64,000 nucleotides of DNA from Pseudoxanthomonas sp. NC8 (GCA_025232375.1 CP060419.1:1053001-1117000); one strand, 5' to 3'. Positions 23,532 through 34,617 are shown, counted from the first letter of the stretch. A program made the numbers and translations. The notes: generated from the letters alone by a model not told the origin.

Positions 23532-24247
23532 TCAGCGGCCGGGGGAAGGGGCGGTTCGGCCATGGGACCACCGCTTCGCCGTTCACGTCGGCCTCGAAAC
23601 GGCCATACGGGGGCGGCCGATGTCGTCGGGCAGCGGCCAGTCCTTGTAGCGGCCGGCCAGCACGTAGCCGGTAAGGCTGGCGGCGAGCACGTGGCGACGG
23701 CCGTGGAGGTCGACCAGGGCCAGCCCGGCGACGCGTGCATGGCGGTCGCCGCCGTTCACCAGGGCGCAGCCTGCGTTGACCGGCCGCGTCCTCCTCGATT
23801 CTCGCGCTCAACCTCGGGGCGGTGGCGGACATGGCGGGCAGGATGAAGGCCGGAATCGAGTAGCGTCGCCGGGGCGTGTCGCCGGCATCCGGATGCATGC
23901 CGGCGCCGGGCAGTTCGTCCACGATCAGCCGGTAGGCGGCCTCGACCGCCGGCACCCCCGGCCGGAGGCGGACCAGCCGTACGCGCTGCCGGCCATGTGG
24001 CGGGATTTCCAGCGATGGCGGGCTTGCAGCCAGGTCGCTGGTTGCGGCAAGCACCTCGCCGCCGCCGTCCTGGTCAGGAAAACAGCCGCAGCTGGGCCTG
24101 CAGCGGCTGGTCGCCGGTGTTGCTCAGCCAGAGCGTGGCGGAGTCCTCGCCGGGGCGCAGGCTCAGCGAAACAGGCTCCAGGCGCAGGTCCGCGCCTGGG
24201 GCGGGTCCCGGCGCCGCCAGCGATGCCGCCGCCAGCAGCAGGCCCAT
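23532..24247 (-). CDS. Second periplasmic pilus chaperone (PapD-like), frameshifted
   Basis: PapD-type chaperone of a chaperone-usher pathway. A signal peptide (MGLLLAAASLAAPGPAPG) leads to GADLRLEPVSLSLRPGEDSA, TLWLSNTGDQPLQAQLRLFS and IPPHGRQRVRLVRLRPG followed by AAYRLIVDELP, the typical G1-strand and substrate-binding region. Breaks: near 24076 (stop TGA where SWDQDGG, CCTGGGACC, is expected), 23770 and 23690. The true C-terminus is unclear; a stop at 23532 fits one extra frame slip. It resembles the chaperone at 28109-28935 over most of its length and is the distal gene of the pilus cluster. Confidence 0.72.
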
Positions 24248-24263
24248 GCCTTCCCGGGCGGCA

Positions 24264-24557
24264 TCAGAACACGATGACGGTGACCGGGGCGGGATCGACG
24301 GATGTGTCCGCAGGCACCGGGAGATAGGAGGGCAGGGAGCGGCCGGCGGGCGGGGTGGCGGTCGCGGCGCCTGCCGTGGCCAGCACCCGGGGCACGCCGG
24401 CGGAGCAGTTGACGGTGGGGATGTCGCGTCCCCCGCGGATATCGCAGCGGTCCACCACCGTGAGGGAAATGCGCAGGGTGTCGCTCCCGGCGGAGGCGTG
24501 CGCGCCGCCCACCGTCAGGGCGACGGACCAGGCCAGAAATCCTGTCCACGTGCGCAC
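24264..24557 (-). CDS. Small exported protein, probable short pilus subunit
   Basis: GTG start at 24557 with a strong Shine-Dalgarno (ggaggaa). 97 residues with a signal peptide (TGFLAWSVALTVGGAHA). The mature part starts SDTLRISLTVVDRCDIRGG, resembling the first strand and first Cys of spore coat U (SCPU) pilins, has a second Cys in PTVNCSAG, and ends PVTVIVF. It is about 60 residues shorter than a full SCPU domain, with a proline-rich middle. It lies 17 bp before the second chaperone. It is either a divergent mini-subunit or a degraded pilin. No function is assigned. Confidence 0.6.
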   Translation of the reverse strand: MRTWTGFLAWSVALTVGGAHASAGSDTLRISLTVVDRCDIRGGRDIPTVNCSAGVPRVLATAGAATATPPAGRSLPSYLPVPADTSVDPAPVTVIVF

Positions 24558-24725
24558 GGGCAGTTCCTCCCCGGCTCGGGATGCCGGGTGTCAGCCACGC
24601 TGTCGGCGGCTGCCGGCCGAAGTTGAGGCGTTTCGGCGGCAGCGGCGTGGCCGGACGCGTGATCTGCGAAAGGGGTCACGCAAAACACCGGTGGACGGCC
24701 GCCGGCGAGGTGCGGGCGGCCCGGA

Positions 24726-25724
24726 TCAGAAGGTCAGGGTGACGGTGACGGTGTCCGAATAGGTGCCGGCGGCCGACACCGGCTGGGCCGGCACCCTGCC
24801 ATAGACCGTGAGCGCCTGGATCGAACCGCTGCCCGTCCCGTCGTGCATGCCGCCCGAAGAGGCGTCGCCCCACACTGGGTGCGGCTGGGGTCCCGGTACA
24901 GCTCGTAGGCGAGGGTGTTGCCGCCGGGCCCGAGGAGCCGGCGGACGTTCCCGCCACCGCCGTTTACGCCATAGTCCAGCGCGACCTGGTAGGTGGTGTT
25001 GACCGGGCAGCGCAGGCTGATCGCCGAAGTCTGGTCCCTGTTGCCGCGCAGGTCGACCACCGCGCCGAAATCCAGGTCAGTGGCGGTGCTGACATAGCAG
25101 GTATCGGCGAAGGTCGCGGAGACGGCAAGGTAGTTGCTGAGTTCCGCAGAAGGCGTGTTGCAGGCCGTATCCGGCGGAGGCGTCGTCCCGTCCTGCCACA
25201 CTGAGCGCAGGATCAGGCTGTTCTGGGACTCGTAGTATCCCGCGGGCAGGTTCTGCGGCCGCACGCGCAGGTAGAGGGGCGCTAAGGCCGCGTATCTGCC
25301 CGGTGGAAGGCGCGGTGACGGCCGTGCTGTAGACCGCATGCCCGCTGGTGGTGGAGCCGACCGTCCGGGTCATCGCCGGATCGGCGAAAATGTCGTAGTC
25401 CATGTAGGCGGACGGGTTGTAGTTCACCATCTTGCGCGGGTCGATGCCGGGTGGATTGTTCGGATTCACGTACAGGCATATGCGGAAGGTGCGCGCACCG
25501 GCGGCGCCGTTGTCGCAGACGATACTGATCGTCCCGGTGGTGGTCGCGCCCCCGCCATGCACCGTGCCGAAAGCGATCGCGCCCTGACTGTCGATGAAGC
25601 AGCTGGCCATCGCCCTGCCCGGAAGCAGGGACAGGACGGCGGCCGCGACCAGGGCCAGTGCCGCTGCATGCAGTGGAAACCGGGAGCGCGGTGCACCGCT
25701 ACGGGCTGATCGGCTTATCGGCAT
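24726..25724 (-). CDS. Two-domain spore coat U (SCPU) protein, likely Csu-type tip subunit
   Basis: About 332 residues: a signal peptide (AAALALVAAAVLSLLPG, cleaved after AMA), SCPU domain 1 (SCFIDSQGAIAFGTVHGG onward) and domain 2 (TCYVSTATDLDFGAVVDLRG onward), ending in the donor-strand-like TYSDTVTVTLTF. Frame breaks lie near 25283 (CCTTAGCG for CCTGGCG) and near 24865. In csu clusters a two-domain SCPU protein (CsuE) caps the pilus and binds hydrophobic surfaces. I infer the same role from domain count and position after the usher. Its ATG overlaps the usher stop. Confidence 0.78.
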
Positions 25725-28158
25725 GTCACTCCCTCCAGTTCGACGAAACCGGTCGAAGTCGGCAGCTCCGGCAGTTCCAGCTCGCAGTACCCGCCATTCT
25801 GGCGAATCCTGAGGCGGGCGCCCGGCGGCAGGTCCTGCAGGTAGAGCATGCCCTCATAGCCGACCACGGTCAGCGCGGCGCTGGTGTCCGGGTCGACGCC
25901 CTGCAGCCAGACCGGGCTGCCGGCGGCGACGGGCGTACCGTCGGCGTTGCTGACCGTGGTCTGCACCGACAGTACGGCACGCATCGGGAACCGGGCCAGG
26001 GTTCCGCTGCGGCTGGTGGGAACGGCATCCAGCTGGGTCCGCTCCATGCGGACGTCAGGCGGTGTCTGCAGCGGATCGATCGACAGCCGGTTGTTCTGTA
26101 AGGCGTTGAGCCGGTTGACCAGCAGCAGGCCGTTCTCGTCGGTGTGGCCGACCAGCCGGTTCTCCTGCAGGATCGGTACGTTGGCCACGCCGTCGGTGGA
26201 CACCAGCGCGAACGCGTCCTCGACCCGGCGCATCGCGAACAGGTGCCTTTCCATGAGCAGGACGCTGCCGTTGGCGCCGCCGAAACCGGTCGTGCTGTCC
26301 GCCTTAGCCATCGCGGCCGCGCTGGTGGAGGAAGCCCACGTTCCAGCCGCCGTAGCGGCCCAGCCCGGACAGCTGGCCCTGTGCGCCCGGGTTGTCGCCG
26401 AGCGTGGTCTGGATGCGCCAGCCCAGTCCGCCCAGGTCGCTGTCGGTGGGCCGGTTCGCTTCCACGGTGAGGCTGTCCGAGGTGCGGTCGTGCCGGGCCG
26501 AGGCGTATACCGAGGTCCTCCGCCCCAGCGGCATCGACCAGTACAGGAACGCGCTGTCGGCGTCGTGGTCCTCGAGGTCGCGGCTCAGGCTCAGGCTCAG
26601 GTAGCCGCTGTACGGAAGTTGCCGCGACCAGTTGAGGGTGGCGTAGCGCGTGGACGGCTGGCCCGGCATGTCCTGGCGCACGTAGCTGGCGCCGACCCGG
26701 AAGGTAGGCCCCAGTTCGCGCCCACGAACAGGCTGTCCATGCGCAGCGGCAGCAGCGCCTCCTCGAGACTGGCCACGTCGGCAAAGCCGTCGCTTCGCCG
26801 CAGCGTGGCCATGGCCAGGTTGAAGTGTTGCGAATTCCACTGGTAGCCCATGCCGTACTGGGTTCCCGTCTGGCCGTCGTGGCGGCTGCCCGCCAGCGAC
26901 AGGTCGAGGACGCCGCCGCGTTCGCCGAGCAATAAGGCACCGCCGACGCCGGCCATCTGCAGGCCCGAGGTGGCCTCGGCATGGGCCTCCAGCGTGGTCC
27001 GGTCGCTCACGCCGTGCCGGAGCGAGGCGCTGCCCATCGGGTCGTCGGCATAGGAGAACGAACGCAGGCCGTAGTCGCGGCGGACCTTGCCCGCTTCCAG
27101 CGACCAGTCGGTGAGTCCCCGCTGCAGCAGCTCGGTGCTGTTGTAAAGGGAGAAGTTCACAACCCGGCTCTGGCCGTTGAGGTCGGTGATCACCATCTGC
27201 GCCTTGGCCGACGCCGTTGATCCGCGGAATGCTGTCGATCTGGAACTGGCCGGGCCGGACTTCCTGGCTCGTCTGGCGGACGCCGTTGATGAACAGGTCG
27301 ACGGTGGACGGCAGCACCGCTTCGCCGGCGAACGAGGCCAGCGGCGTGATCACCCGGTAGGGCTGCAGGCTGAAATTGGTCGCCGCGCGGAGGCCGCCGA
27401 TGCGCGTCGAACGGGTCCAGCCGAGCGCGCTGCTGTAGGTGTCGCCGGCGGTGACCGAGACCATGCTGTCCTGCAGGTCCAGCTGCCAATAGGTATCGAG
27501 GCGGACCGTGTCGTGGCTGTCGTCCTGGCCCGGCAGGCTGGTCAGCCGGGTCGTGGCGCTGTTGCTCCATGTCCCCGGCCCGAGGCCGAACAGGCGCAGT
27601 TCAGTCCAGCTACTGACCGAGCGGTAGTCGCTGGTGCCCTGGGGCGTAGACGTCGTAGTTCAGCAGCAGCCCTGGCGCGCGCGTGGCGGGATCTACCTTC
27701 GGCGTCTGCTGGCCGCTCTCGGAGAAGCGCATGCGGTCCGCGCCCCAGGCCTTCGAGCGGCACGGTCAGCGCCAGCTGCTGGGTTGCCGCGTCGTAGCGG
27801 GCCGCCAGTCCCGGGATGTCCCTGAGCGCGACCAGTCCATCGCCTTCCTGGCTGCCCGGCCATTGCAGGCCCAGTTCGCGCAGCGTGGACGCGTCCGCGT
27901 GCAGGTTGCCTTCGATCATCACGAACCGCGCCAGCCGTCCGGTGGCGAATTCGTTGAGCGAGACCTCGAGATAGAGCTCCTGTGTCCCGCGGCCGGGGGC
28001 GCCCCGGTCGGCCCTGCATCGACCACGGCCGGCGATTCCGGCGCGAGCACCCGCCCGCCATGCACGGGCATGGCCATCAATGCCCGCGGCGCGCACGCCG
28101 CGGCGAGGCTAGCCGCCAGCAGCGTCCATCGGCAGTGTCTGGTGGTTCGGATCGTCAT
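25715..28158 (-). CDS. Outer-membrane usher of a Csu-type chaperone-usher pilus
   Basis: FimD/CsuD-like outer-membrane pore that polymerises and exports pilins. Signal peptide WTLLAASLAAACAPRALMA; N-terminal domain with ELYLEVSLNEFATGRLARFV; barrel segments such as NFSLQPYRVITPLASFAGEA, PSTVDLFINGVRQTSQEVRP and FNLAMATLRRSDGFADV; the C-terminal plug-like domains end FVELEGVTCR. The total of about 814 residues fits. At least six frame breaks: near 28000, 27740, 27650, 27225, 26715 and 26306. It overlaps the upstream chaperone by 50 bp and the downstream SCPU gene by 10 bp. Confidence 0.88.
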
Positions 28159-28935
28159 TGAACCTCACCTTCAGGCCGCCGCCGCTGGCGCGCAGCTGTT
28201 GCGGCAGGGGGATCGTCCATTGCATCCGCTGACCGGCAAGCACGTACCCCAGCAGCCCGGGGGCGATGTCGGTCTGCCTGCCGTTGCCGTCGATCCAGAC
28301 AAGACCGCTCAGCCTGACCCGCTGGCGCCCGCTGTTGGTAATGCTCAGCGTGTTGCCCGCACCCTGCGTGTCCAGGCGGGCGGACAGCCCGGCCGGGACG
28401 CCGGCCGGGGGCGGGAGTGGCTGCGGTACGGCGCGACGGGCTGAGTGGCTGGTCGCCATCGGCCAGTACGAACACCGGCACCGAGTAGCGCAGCAGGAAG
28501 CGCAGGCCCGGGTCGCGCGGGGCGGATGCGTCGGCCGGCAATTCGTCGATGACCAGCCGGTAGGCGGCCTCGGATGCGGAAGGTTCGGCCCGCGGCCGGA
28601 TCAGGCGCACTAGCTGCCGTTCGCCAGCGGCCACCTCGAGGATCGCCGGGCTGGCGACGAGGTCGCGGGTCGGCGCGAGCTGGTCCTGCCGTCGGCCTAG
28701 GTCCAGCGGTTCACCCGACCTGGGCCTTGAGCGGGTCGGTACCGGTATTGGTCAGCCACACGGCCTGCGACTGTTCGCCGGCCAGCAGCTCGACCAGGAT
28801 CGGATTCACCTGCAGGTCGGCCGCGATGGCGGCCGGGCCTGCCAGTACCAGCGCGGCGATCGACAGCCACCGTCCGATCCGCGGACCGCGCGCCCGGCGG
28901 GAGCGCGGTCCGGCTTGCCTTGCCATCGGGACCAT
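28109..28935 (-). CDS. Periplasmic pilus chaperone (PapD/CsuC-like)
   Basis: Immunoglobulin-like chaperone donating a strand to pilin subunits. Signal segment WLSIAALVLAGPAAIAA, then DLQVNPILVELLAGEQSQAV, WLTNTGTDPLKAQV, VAAGERQLVRLIRP with AAYRLVIDELP, and a second domain with NTLSITNSGRQRVRLSGLVW. The frame breaks near 28712 and 28455, and an in-frame TAG at 28697-28699 replaces a Gln codon (NRWTQADG expected; CTAGG for CCAGG). It starts 20 bp after the pilin stop, and its end overlaps the usher start. Confidence 0.88.
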
Positions 28936-28955
28936 GCCCGACCTCGCGTAGTCGA

Positions 28956-29457
28956 TCAGTAGGTGATCGTCGCGGTGATGGTATCGGTATACACGCCCGC
29001 CGGCACGTTCGCGTCGTCGGTGACCCGGCCGTACACGCCGATGGTCTGGTCCACGCCGGTGCCGGCGCTGGACAGGGTGTCGCTGCCGACGGTGTTGCCC
29101 CAGTTCACGGTCCGGTTGCTGTCCATGGTACAGGCCGTAGGGGATCGACGACGCACCGTTGGTCATCTTGCGGGTGGTCACCGTCGCGCCCGCGCTGGTG
29201 CCGGCATCCAGGCCAATGTTGAACGGCGTGCCGGAGGTGCAGTTGACCACCAGGGCGCCTTGCGCGTCGGTATTGCTGGCTGCGCCGCGGGCCTGGCTGC
29301 CGAAGTCCACGTCGGTGGCGCCGCTGGTGCTGAAGTTGCAGGATTCGGTGATGGTGATCCGCACCTGGAACTGCGTGGTGTCGGTGGCCGCGTTGGCGCT
29401 GCTGGCGAATCCGGCGACGAGGACAGCGGCGGCGAGGGTGGTCTTGAACAGCTTCAT
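28956..29457 (-). CDS. Major pilin-like spore coat U (SCPU) protein
   Basis: Single SCPU-domain exported protein of about 166 residues, first in the pilus cluster and so the likely main shaft subunit (CsuA/B-like). Signal peptide TTLAAAVLVAGFASSANA. The mature part starts TDTTQFQVRITITESCNFST, has ALVVNCTSGTPFNIGLDAG, and ends VPAGVYTDTITATITY (donor-strand-like end). One frame break near 29128, where a joined SIPYGLYMDSNRTVNWG is expected. The transcript presumably starts in the 29458-29764 gap shared with map. Confidence 0.85.
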
Positions 29458-29764
29458 GGTGGGTTTCCAGCTTGATATGCAGATGGGTTGAGGTCGTTTC
29501 AGCAGTCGGAGTGCAACTGCCTGGCGCCACTATGCTGCGGTGCAACAATCCACCAGCATGCCCGGACATTCCTGAATGCATCACTGCCGCGGCAGGTGAA
29601 AACTGAACCGCTGCGTCAGGAATCCGGTGGCGCGCTTTTCGAACAGGATCAAGTCTGGGCGGGGCAGCCCCTGGCCGCCTTGATCCGGATCAATTCGGGT
29701 GCGTACGGACGCGGCTCGTGAGGCCCTCGTTCAGGATCGCGGCCGGATCGGCGATAATCAGCCG
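29458..29764. promoter_or_regulatory. Divergent intergenic region between pilin and map
   Basis: This 307-bp gap must hold the pilin promoter (-) and the map promoter (+). It has a small inverted repeat (ggatcaag at 29647 against cttgatcc at 29680) and two copies of gtgcaac (about 29510 and 29552). I do not see a convincing -35/-10 pair for either direction. Confidence 0.4.
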
Positions 29765-30541
29765 ATGAGCCTGCACCTGAAGACCCCTGCGGAAATCGAA
29801 CAGATGCGCGTCGCCGGCCGCCTGGCCGCCGAAGTGCTGGAAATGATCGCGCCCCACGTCAGGCCGGGCGTGACCACCGAGGAGCTGGACCAGCTCTGCC
29901 ATGACCACATCGTCAAGGTGCAGGGCGCGGTCCCGGCCAATGTCGGCTACCGGGGCTACCCCAAGACGGTGTGCACCTCGGTCAACAACGTGATCTGCCA
30001 TGGCATCCCCAGCCCGGGCAAGGTGCTGAAGGAAGGCGACATCCTCAATATCGACGTCACCGTCATCAAGGATGGCTGGCACGGCGACACCAGCCGCATG
30101 TACTACGTCGGCACGCCGTCGGTGATGGCCAAGCGCCTGGTCGAGGTGACCTTCGAGGCGATGTGGCGCGGCATCCGCGCGGTCAAGCCGGGCGCCACGC
30201 TCGGCGACGTCGGCCACGCGATCCAGAGCTACGCCGAGGCCGAGCGTTTCTCGGTGGTGCGCGAGTATTGCGGCCACGGCATCGGCAAGGTCTACCACGA
30301 CGAGCCGCAGGTGCTGCACTACGGACGCACGGGCGAAGGCCCGGTGCTCAAGCCGGGCATGACCTTCACCATCGAACCGATGATCAACGAGGGCACGCGC
30401 TACACCAAGGTGCTGCCCGACGGCTGGACCGTGGTGACCAAGGACCGCAAGCTCTCGGCGCAGTGGGAGCACATGGTCGCGGTGACCGAGGACGGCGTCG
30501 ACGTGCTGACGCTGGCCGCCGGCCAGCAGCCACCCGCGTGA
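29765..30541 (+). CDS. map: Methionine aminopeptidase, type I
   Basis: Removes N-terminal Met from nascent proteins. Metal ligands sit in GDILNIDVTVIKDGWHGDTS (two Asp), EYCGHGIGKVYHDEPQ (His), MTFTIEPMINEG (Glu) and QWEHMVAVTEDG (Glu). It starts MSLHLKTPAEIEQMRVAGR and has 258 residues with no frame break. ATG 29765 is preferred to an in-frame upstream GTG at 29699. The glnD start overlaps its stop. Confidence 0.96.
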   Translation: MSLHLKTPAEIEQMRVAGRLAAEVLEMIAPHVRPGVTTEELDQLCHDHIVKVQGAVPANVGYRGYPKTVCTSVNNVICHGIPSPGKVLKEGDILNIDVTVIKDGWHGDTSRMYYVGTPSVMAKRLVEVTFEAMWRGIRAVKPGATLGDVGHAIQSYAEAERFSVVREYCGHGIGKVYHDEPQVLHYGRTGEGPVLKPGMTFTIEPMINEGTRYTKVLPDGWTVVTKDRKLSAQWEHMVAVTEDGVDVLTLAAGQQPPA

Positions 30542-33310
30542 GTGCCGGCATGGGCGCCGGACCGCAGGCCGCCGACGTCCATGACGGGGCGCTGCCCGCG
30601 GCCGACGCCGGCTGGGCGGCCCGCGCGCGCGAACTGCTGGCGCAGGGCGACGCGCGCCTGCTCAAGCGCTACGGCCGCGAGGTCGACATCGACCGCCTGC
30701 TGGCCCTGCGTGCGCGGCTGGTCGACGAACTGCTGCGGCGTGCATGGCACTACTGCATGGCCGATGATGCGGCGCTGTCGCTGATCGCGGTCGGCGGCTA
30801 TGGCCGCGGCGAGCTGTTCCCGCGTTCGGACATCGACCTGCTGGTCCTGGCCGAACCGGACGCGCAGCAGGCGTACTAGGCCGCGCTGTCGCGTTTCTTC
30901 GCGCTGCTGTGGGACACCGGCCTGCCGGTCGGCCATGCGGTGCGCTCGGCGGCCGAATGCACCGCCGCCGCGGCGGCCGACCAGACGGTGATGACCGCGC
31001 TGCTGGAGGCGCGGCCGGTCGTGGCCGGCGCCGATGCGATGGCGGCACTCGCAGACGCCATCTCGCCGCAGCGGATCTGGCCGCCGCGTGATTTCTTCCT
31101 CGCCAAGCGCGAGGAGCTCCAGCTGCGGCACCGCCGCCACGGCGACACCTCCGACAACCTCGAGCCGAACATCAAGGACGGCCCGGGCGGACTGCGCGAC
31201 CTGCATACGCTGGGCTGGATGGCCGAGCGCGCCTTCGGCGTGCGCGACCTGGAGGCGGTGGTCGGGCTGGGCCATCTCGGCCCCGATGAGGCCGCGGCGC
31301 TGGCCCGCGAGCGGCGTTCGCTGGGACGCCTGCGTTTCGGCCTGCACCTGGTCGCCGGCCGGCCCGAGGAGCGCCTGCGCTTCGACTACCAGAAGGCGCT
31401 CGCCCAGCGCCAGGTTTCGACGACGACGAACACAGCCTCGGCGTCGAGAAGATGATGCAGGGCTTCTACCGCAGCGCGGCGATCGTCCGGCGGATCAGCG
31501 ACCGGCTGCTGCAGCGCTTCGAGGAGACCTTCGACGGCGAGGCCGCGCCGGAGCCGCTGAACCCGGACTTCGTGCTGCGCCGCGGCTACCTTGCCGCGGC
31601 CGCCAGCTATTGGCCCGAGGGCGACCTGCGCGAGGTGCTGGCGCTGTTCTCGACCTGGGCCGCGCATCCGGAAGTGCGCGGGCTGCATTCGCAGACCGCG
31701 CGCGCGCTGGCCGAATCGCTGCGCCGGCTGCCCGCGTACACCGATGCCGGGCCGGCGGCCCGGGCGCGCTTCTTATGGCGCTGCTGCGCGGGCCGCGCCC
31801 GGTGGAGACGCTGACCCGGATGGCAAGGCTCGGCGTGCTTGGCCAGTACCTGCCCGCCTTCGCGCAGGTGTCCGGGCGCATGCAGTTCGACCTGTTCCAT
31901 GTGTACACCGTCGACCAGCACACGCTGATGGTGCTGCGCAACCTCGCCGGCTTCGCCAGTGGCGTCGCCGACGAGCGCTTCTCGATCGCCCACGAGGTCT
32001 GGCCGCGCCTGCGCAAGCCGGAGCTGCTGCTGCTGGCCGGCCTGTTCCACGACATCGCCAAGGGCCGCGGCGGCGACCATTCGGAGCTGGGCGCGGTGGA
32101 TGCGCGCGAGTTCTGCGCCGCACACGGCCTCAGCGACGCCGACACCGGCCTGGTGGTATGGCTGGTCGAACAGCACCTGCGCATGTCGGTGACCGCGCAG
32201 AAGCAGGACATCTCCGATCCGGACGTAGTCCGCGCCTTTGCCACCCTGGTCGGTGACCGCGAGCGGCTGGACTACCTGTACCTGCTGACCTGCGCCGACA
32301 TCGCCGGCACCAGTCCGAAGCTGTGGAACGCATGGAAGGACCGGCTGCTGGCCGACCTCTACCTGGCGACCCGGCGCGTACTGCGCGAGGGGCTGGAGAC
32401 GCCCGTCGATGCCGAGGCGCGGGTGGCCGAGGGCCGCGAGGCGACCCGCGAATCCATGCGCGCGCTGGGCTACGACGACGCCACCATCGAACGCCAGTTC
32501 GCCGAGATGCCCGACGAAAGTTTCCTGCGTTTCCGCCCCGAGCAGCTGGCTTTGGCAGGCCGTGGCACTGGTCGACGTGCGCGTGGGCGATACCCAGGTG
32601 GCCGTGCGCCCGATCGGCGGGCAGGGCGAAGGGCAGGGCGGCGCACTGGAAGTGTTCGTGCACTCGCCGGACCGCGACGGCCTGTTCGCCGCGATCGTGG
32701 CCACGCTCGACCGGCACGGCTACGCCGTGCACCAGGCGCGCATCCTGATGGGGCCGCACGGGGCGGTGTTCGACACCTTCGAGGTGCTGCCGGCCGATAC
32801 CTACGCCAGCGGCGACCCGGTCCAGCTCGAGCTCGCGCTGCGCCAGGCCCTCGCCGGCGCGCTCGATGACGTGCGCGCGCGCCGCGCCGCGCCGCGCCTC
32901 GCCAGCTGCGCCATTTCCGTTTCCCGCCGCAGGTCGATTTCAGTACCACCGCCGATGGTCGCCGCAGCCTGTTCGGCCTTGGTCTGCCCGGACCGGCCGG
33001 GTCTGGCTGGCCGACCTGGCCGGCGCTGCGCGACTGCCGCCTGCGCGTGCACGACGCGCGCATCGCCACCTTCGGCGAGCGCGCCGAAGACCTTTTCCAG
33101 ATCACCGACGAACACGACCAGCCGCTGGACGCGACCGAGCAGGACTGCCTGCGCGAGGCGCTGCGTGCGCGGCTGGATCGCGACGCACGCGAACCCGACA
33201 GCCTCAAAACCGGAGTCCCCGCTGATGGCCACGCAAAAGCCGAAGAAGTCCGCTACCAAGACCGCGCGCAAGCGCCCCGCCGCACCTGCAGGTCCTACTG
33301 GACGAGTTGA
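30538..33310 (+). CDS. glnD: Bifunctional [protein-PII] uridylyltransferase/uridylyl-removing enzyme
   Basis: Senses glutamine and (de)uridylylates PII. The nucleotidyltransferase motif [19 protein letters not shown] (about 30790), the HD-domain motif [20 protein letters not shown] (about 32025) and two C-terminal ACT domains ([20 protein letters not shown] and [20 protein letters not shown]) are all present. Defects: in-frame TAG 30877-30879 (CTAGG for CCAGG, Gln in AYQAALSRF), and frame breaks near 31412, 31774 (TTCTTATGG for TTCCTGATGG), 32555, 32905 and 33000. The start is GTG 30538 (overlapping the map stop) or ATG 30550. The end is uncertain: TGA at 33223 or 33308. Confidence 0.93.
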
Positions 33311-34119
33311 AGTTCTCGATCGAGAGCGCGTTCGAGCGCCGCACCGCGCTGACCCCGGACGAGATCGACGGCTCGACCCGGCCGCTGGTCGAGCGCGTCG
33401 TCGGCGGACTGGAGACGGGCGAGTTCCGCGTCGCCGAGCCGGACGGCAAGGGCGGCTGGCAGGTCAACGAGTGGCTGAAGAAGGCGGTGCTGCTGTACTT
33501 CCGGGTCAACGACATGGTGGTCATGGAAGGCGCGCCCGGGCCGTTCTGGGACAAGGTGCCGACCCGCTTCGACGGCTACGGCGAGGCCGAGTTCCGCAAG
33601 CTCGGCGTGCGCGTGGTGCCCGGCACCGTGGCGCGCCGCGGCGCGCATTTCGGCAAGGACGTGGTGCTGATGCCGAGCTTCGTCAACATCGGCGCGCACG
33701 TGGGCGAAGGCACGATGGTCGATACCTGGGCCACGGTCGGTTCCTGCGCCCAGGTCGGCAAGCACTGCCACATCTCCGGCGGCGCCGGCATCGGCGGCGT
33801 GCTCGAGCCCCTGCAGGCCAGCCCGACCATCGTCGAGGACCACTGCTTCATCGGCGCGCGTTCGGAAGTGGTCGAAGGCGTGGTCGTCGGCCACCACAGC
33901 GTGATCGGCATGGGCGTGTTCATCGGCCAGTCCACGCGCATCTACAACCGCGCCACCGGCGAGGTCTCCTACGGCTACGTGCCGCCGGGCAGCGTGGTGG
34001 TGTCCGGCTCGCTGCCGGCCGCCGACGGCAGCCATTCGTTGTACTGCGCGGTGATCGTCAAGCAGGTCGACGCCAAGACGCGCGCCAAGACCAGCATCAA
34101 CGAGCTGCTGCGTGGGTGA
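33225..34119 (+). CDS. dapD: 2,3,4,5-tetrahydropyridine-2,6-dicarboxylate N-succinyltransferase
   Basis: Succinylase step of lysine/diaminopimelate synthesis. After [20 protein letters not shown] the frame breaks near 33290 and goes on with [19 protein letters not shown]. The left-handed beta-helix hexapeptide repeats are clear ([39 protein letters not shown]), with the C-terminal [18 protein letters not shown]. The basic alanine/lysine N-terminal extension goes beyond the usual protein. dapE two genes downstream catalyses the desuccinylation later in the same pathway. Confidence 0.94.
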
Positions 34120-34165
34120 GCTGCCCCCGCTTGGCGACTGTCCTATCGACAGTCGCCGGGGCAGC
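34120..34165. repeat. Compound hairpin after dapD
   Basis: An outer 8-bp stem (gctgcccc 34120-34127 with ggggcagc 34158-34165) encloses a perfect 10-bp stem (ggcgactgtc 34133-34142 with 34148-34157, loop ctatc). It starts at the base after the dapD stop. There is no T-run, so it may be an mRNA-stabilising or REP-type element rather than an intrinsic terminator. Confidence 0.7.
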
Positions 34166-34257
34166 GAACGCACGACCACGGATGGTCGGGCCGGGCTCTC
34201 CGGAGCTGGCGACGTCGCGCCATGGATGGCAGCCATCAGCCTGGAAGCACAGAAGAT

Positions 34258-34617
34258 ATGACCACCACGCTCTACGGCCTGAAGAACTGCGACACCTGCA
34301 AGAAGGCGACGAAGTGGCTGGACCGCTTCGGCGTCGCCCACGCCTTCGTCGACTACCGCGACAGCAAGCCCTCGCCGGAGACGCTGGTGGAGTGGGCCGG
34401 AAAGGCCGGCGGCTTCGACGCGCTGGTCAACAAGTCGTCCACCACCTGGCGGCAGCTGCCCGACAGCCGCAAGTCGCCGGGCAGCGAGGCCGAGTGGAAG
34501 CTGCTGCTGCGCGAGCACCCGCAGCTGGTCCGCCGCCCGCTAGTGGTGAAGGACGACGGATCCTTCAGCCAGGGCTTCTCCGACAACGGCTTCAAGAAGC
34601 TGTTCGGCGTCGGCTGA
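34258..34617 (+). CDS. ArsC/Spx-family protein (YffB-like)
   Basis: Thioredoxin-fold protein of the arsenate-reductase-like family; 119 residues, intact frame. It starts [20 protein letters not shown] with the CxxC-type motif NCDTCKK and has [20 protein letters not shown]. The dapD-arsC-like-dapE order is common in Xanthomonadaceae and suggests a housekeeping role next to lysine biosynthesis rather than arsenic resistance. The true substrate is unknown for this subgroup. Confidence 0.85.
   Translation: MTTTLYGLKNCDTCKKATKWLDRFGVAHAFVDYRDSKPSPETLVEWAGKAGGFDALVNKSSTTWRQLPDSRKSPGSEAEWKLLLREHPQLVRRPLVVKDDGSFSQGFSDNGFKKLFGVG

Noticed and set aside
29647..29688. Operator-like inverted repeat ggatcaag/cttgatcc before map
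   Set aside because: Short 8-bp arms with a long spacer and no matching site elsewhere in the window; not enough to call a regulator site.
34258..34617. Arsenate reductase for arsenic resistance
   Set aside because: The CxxC motif and the dapD-dapE context match the YffB/Spx-like housekeeping subgroup, and no ars genes are nearby.
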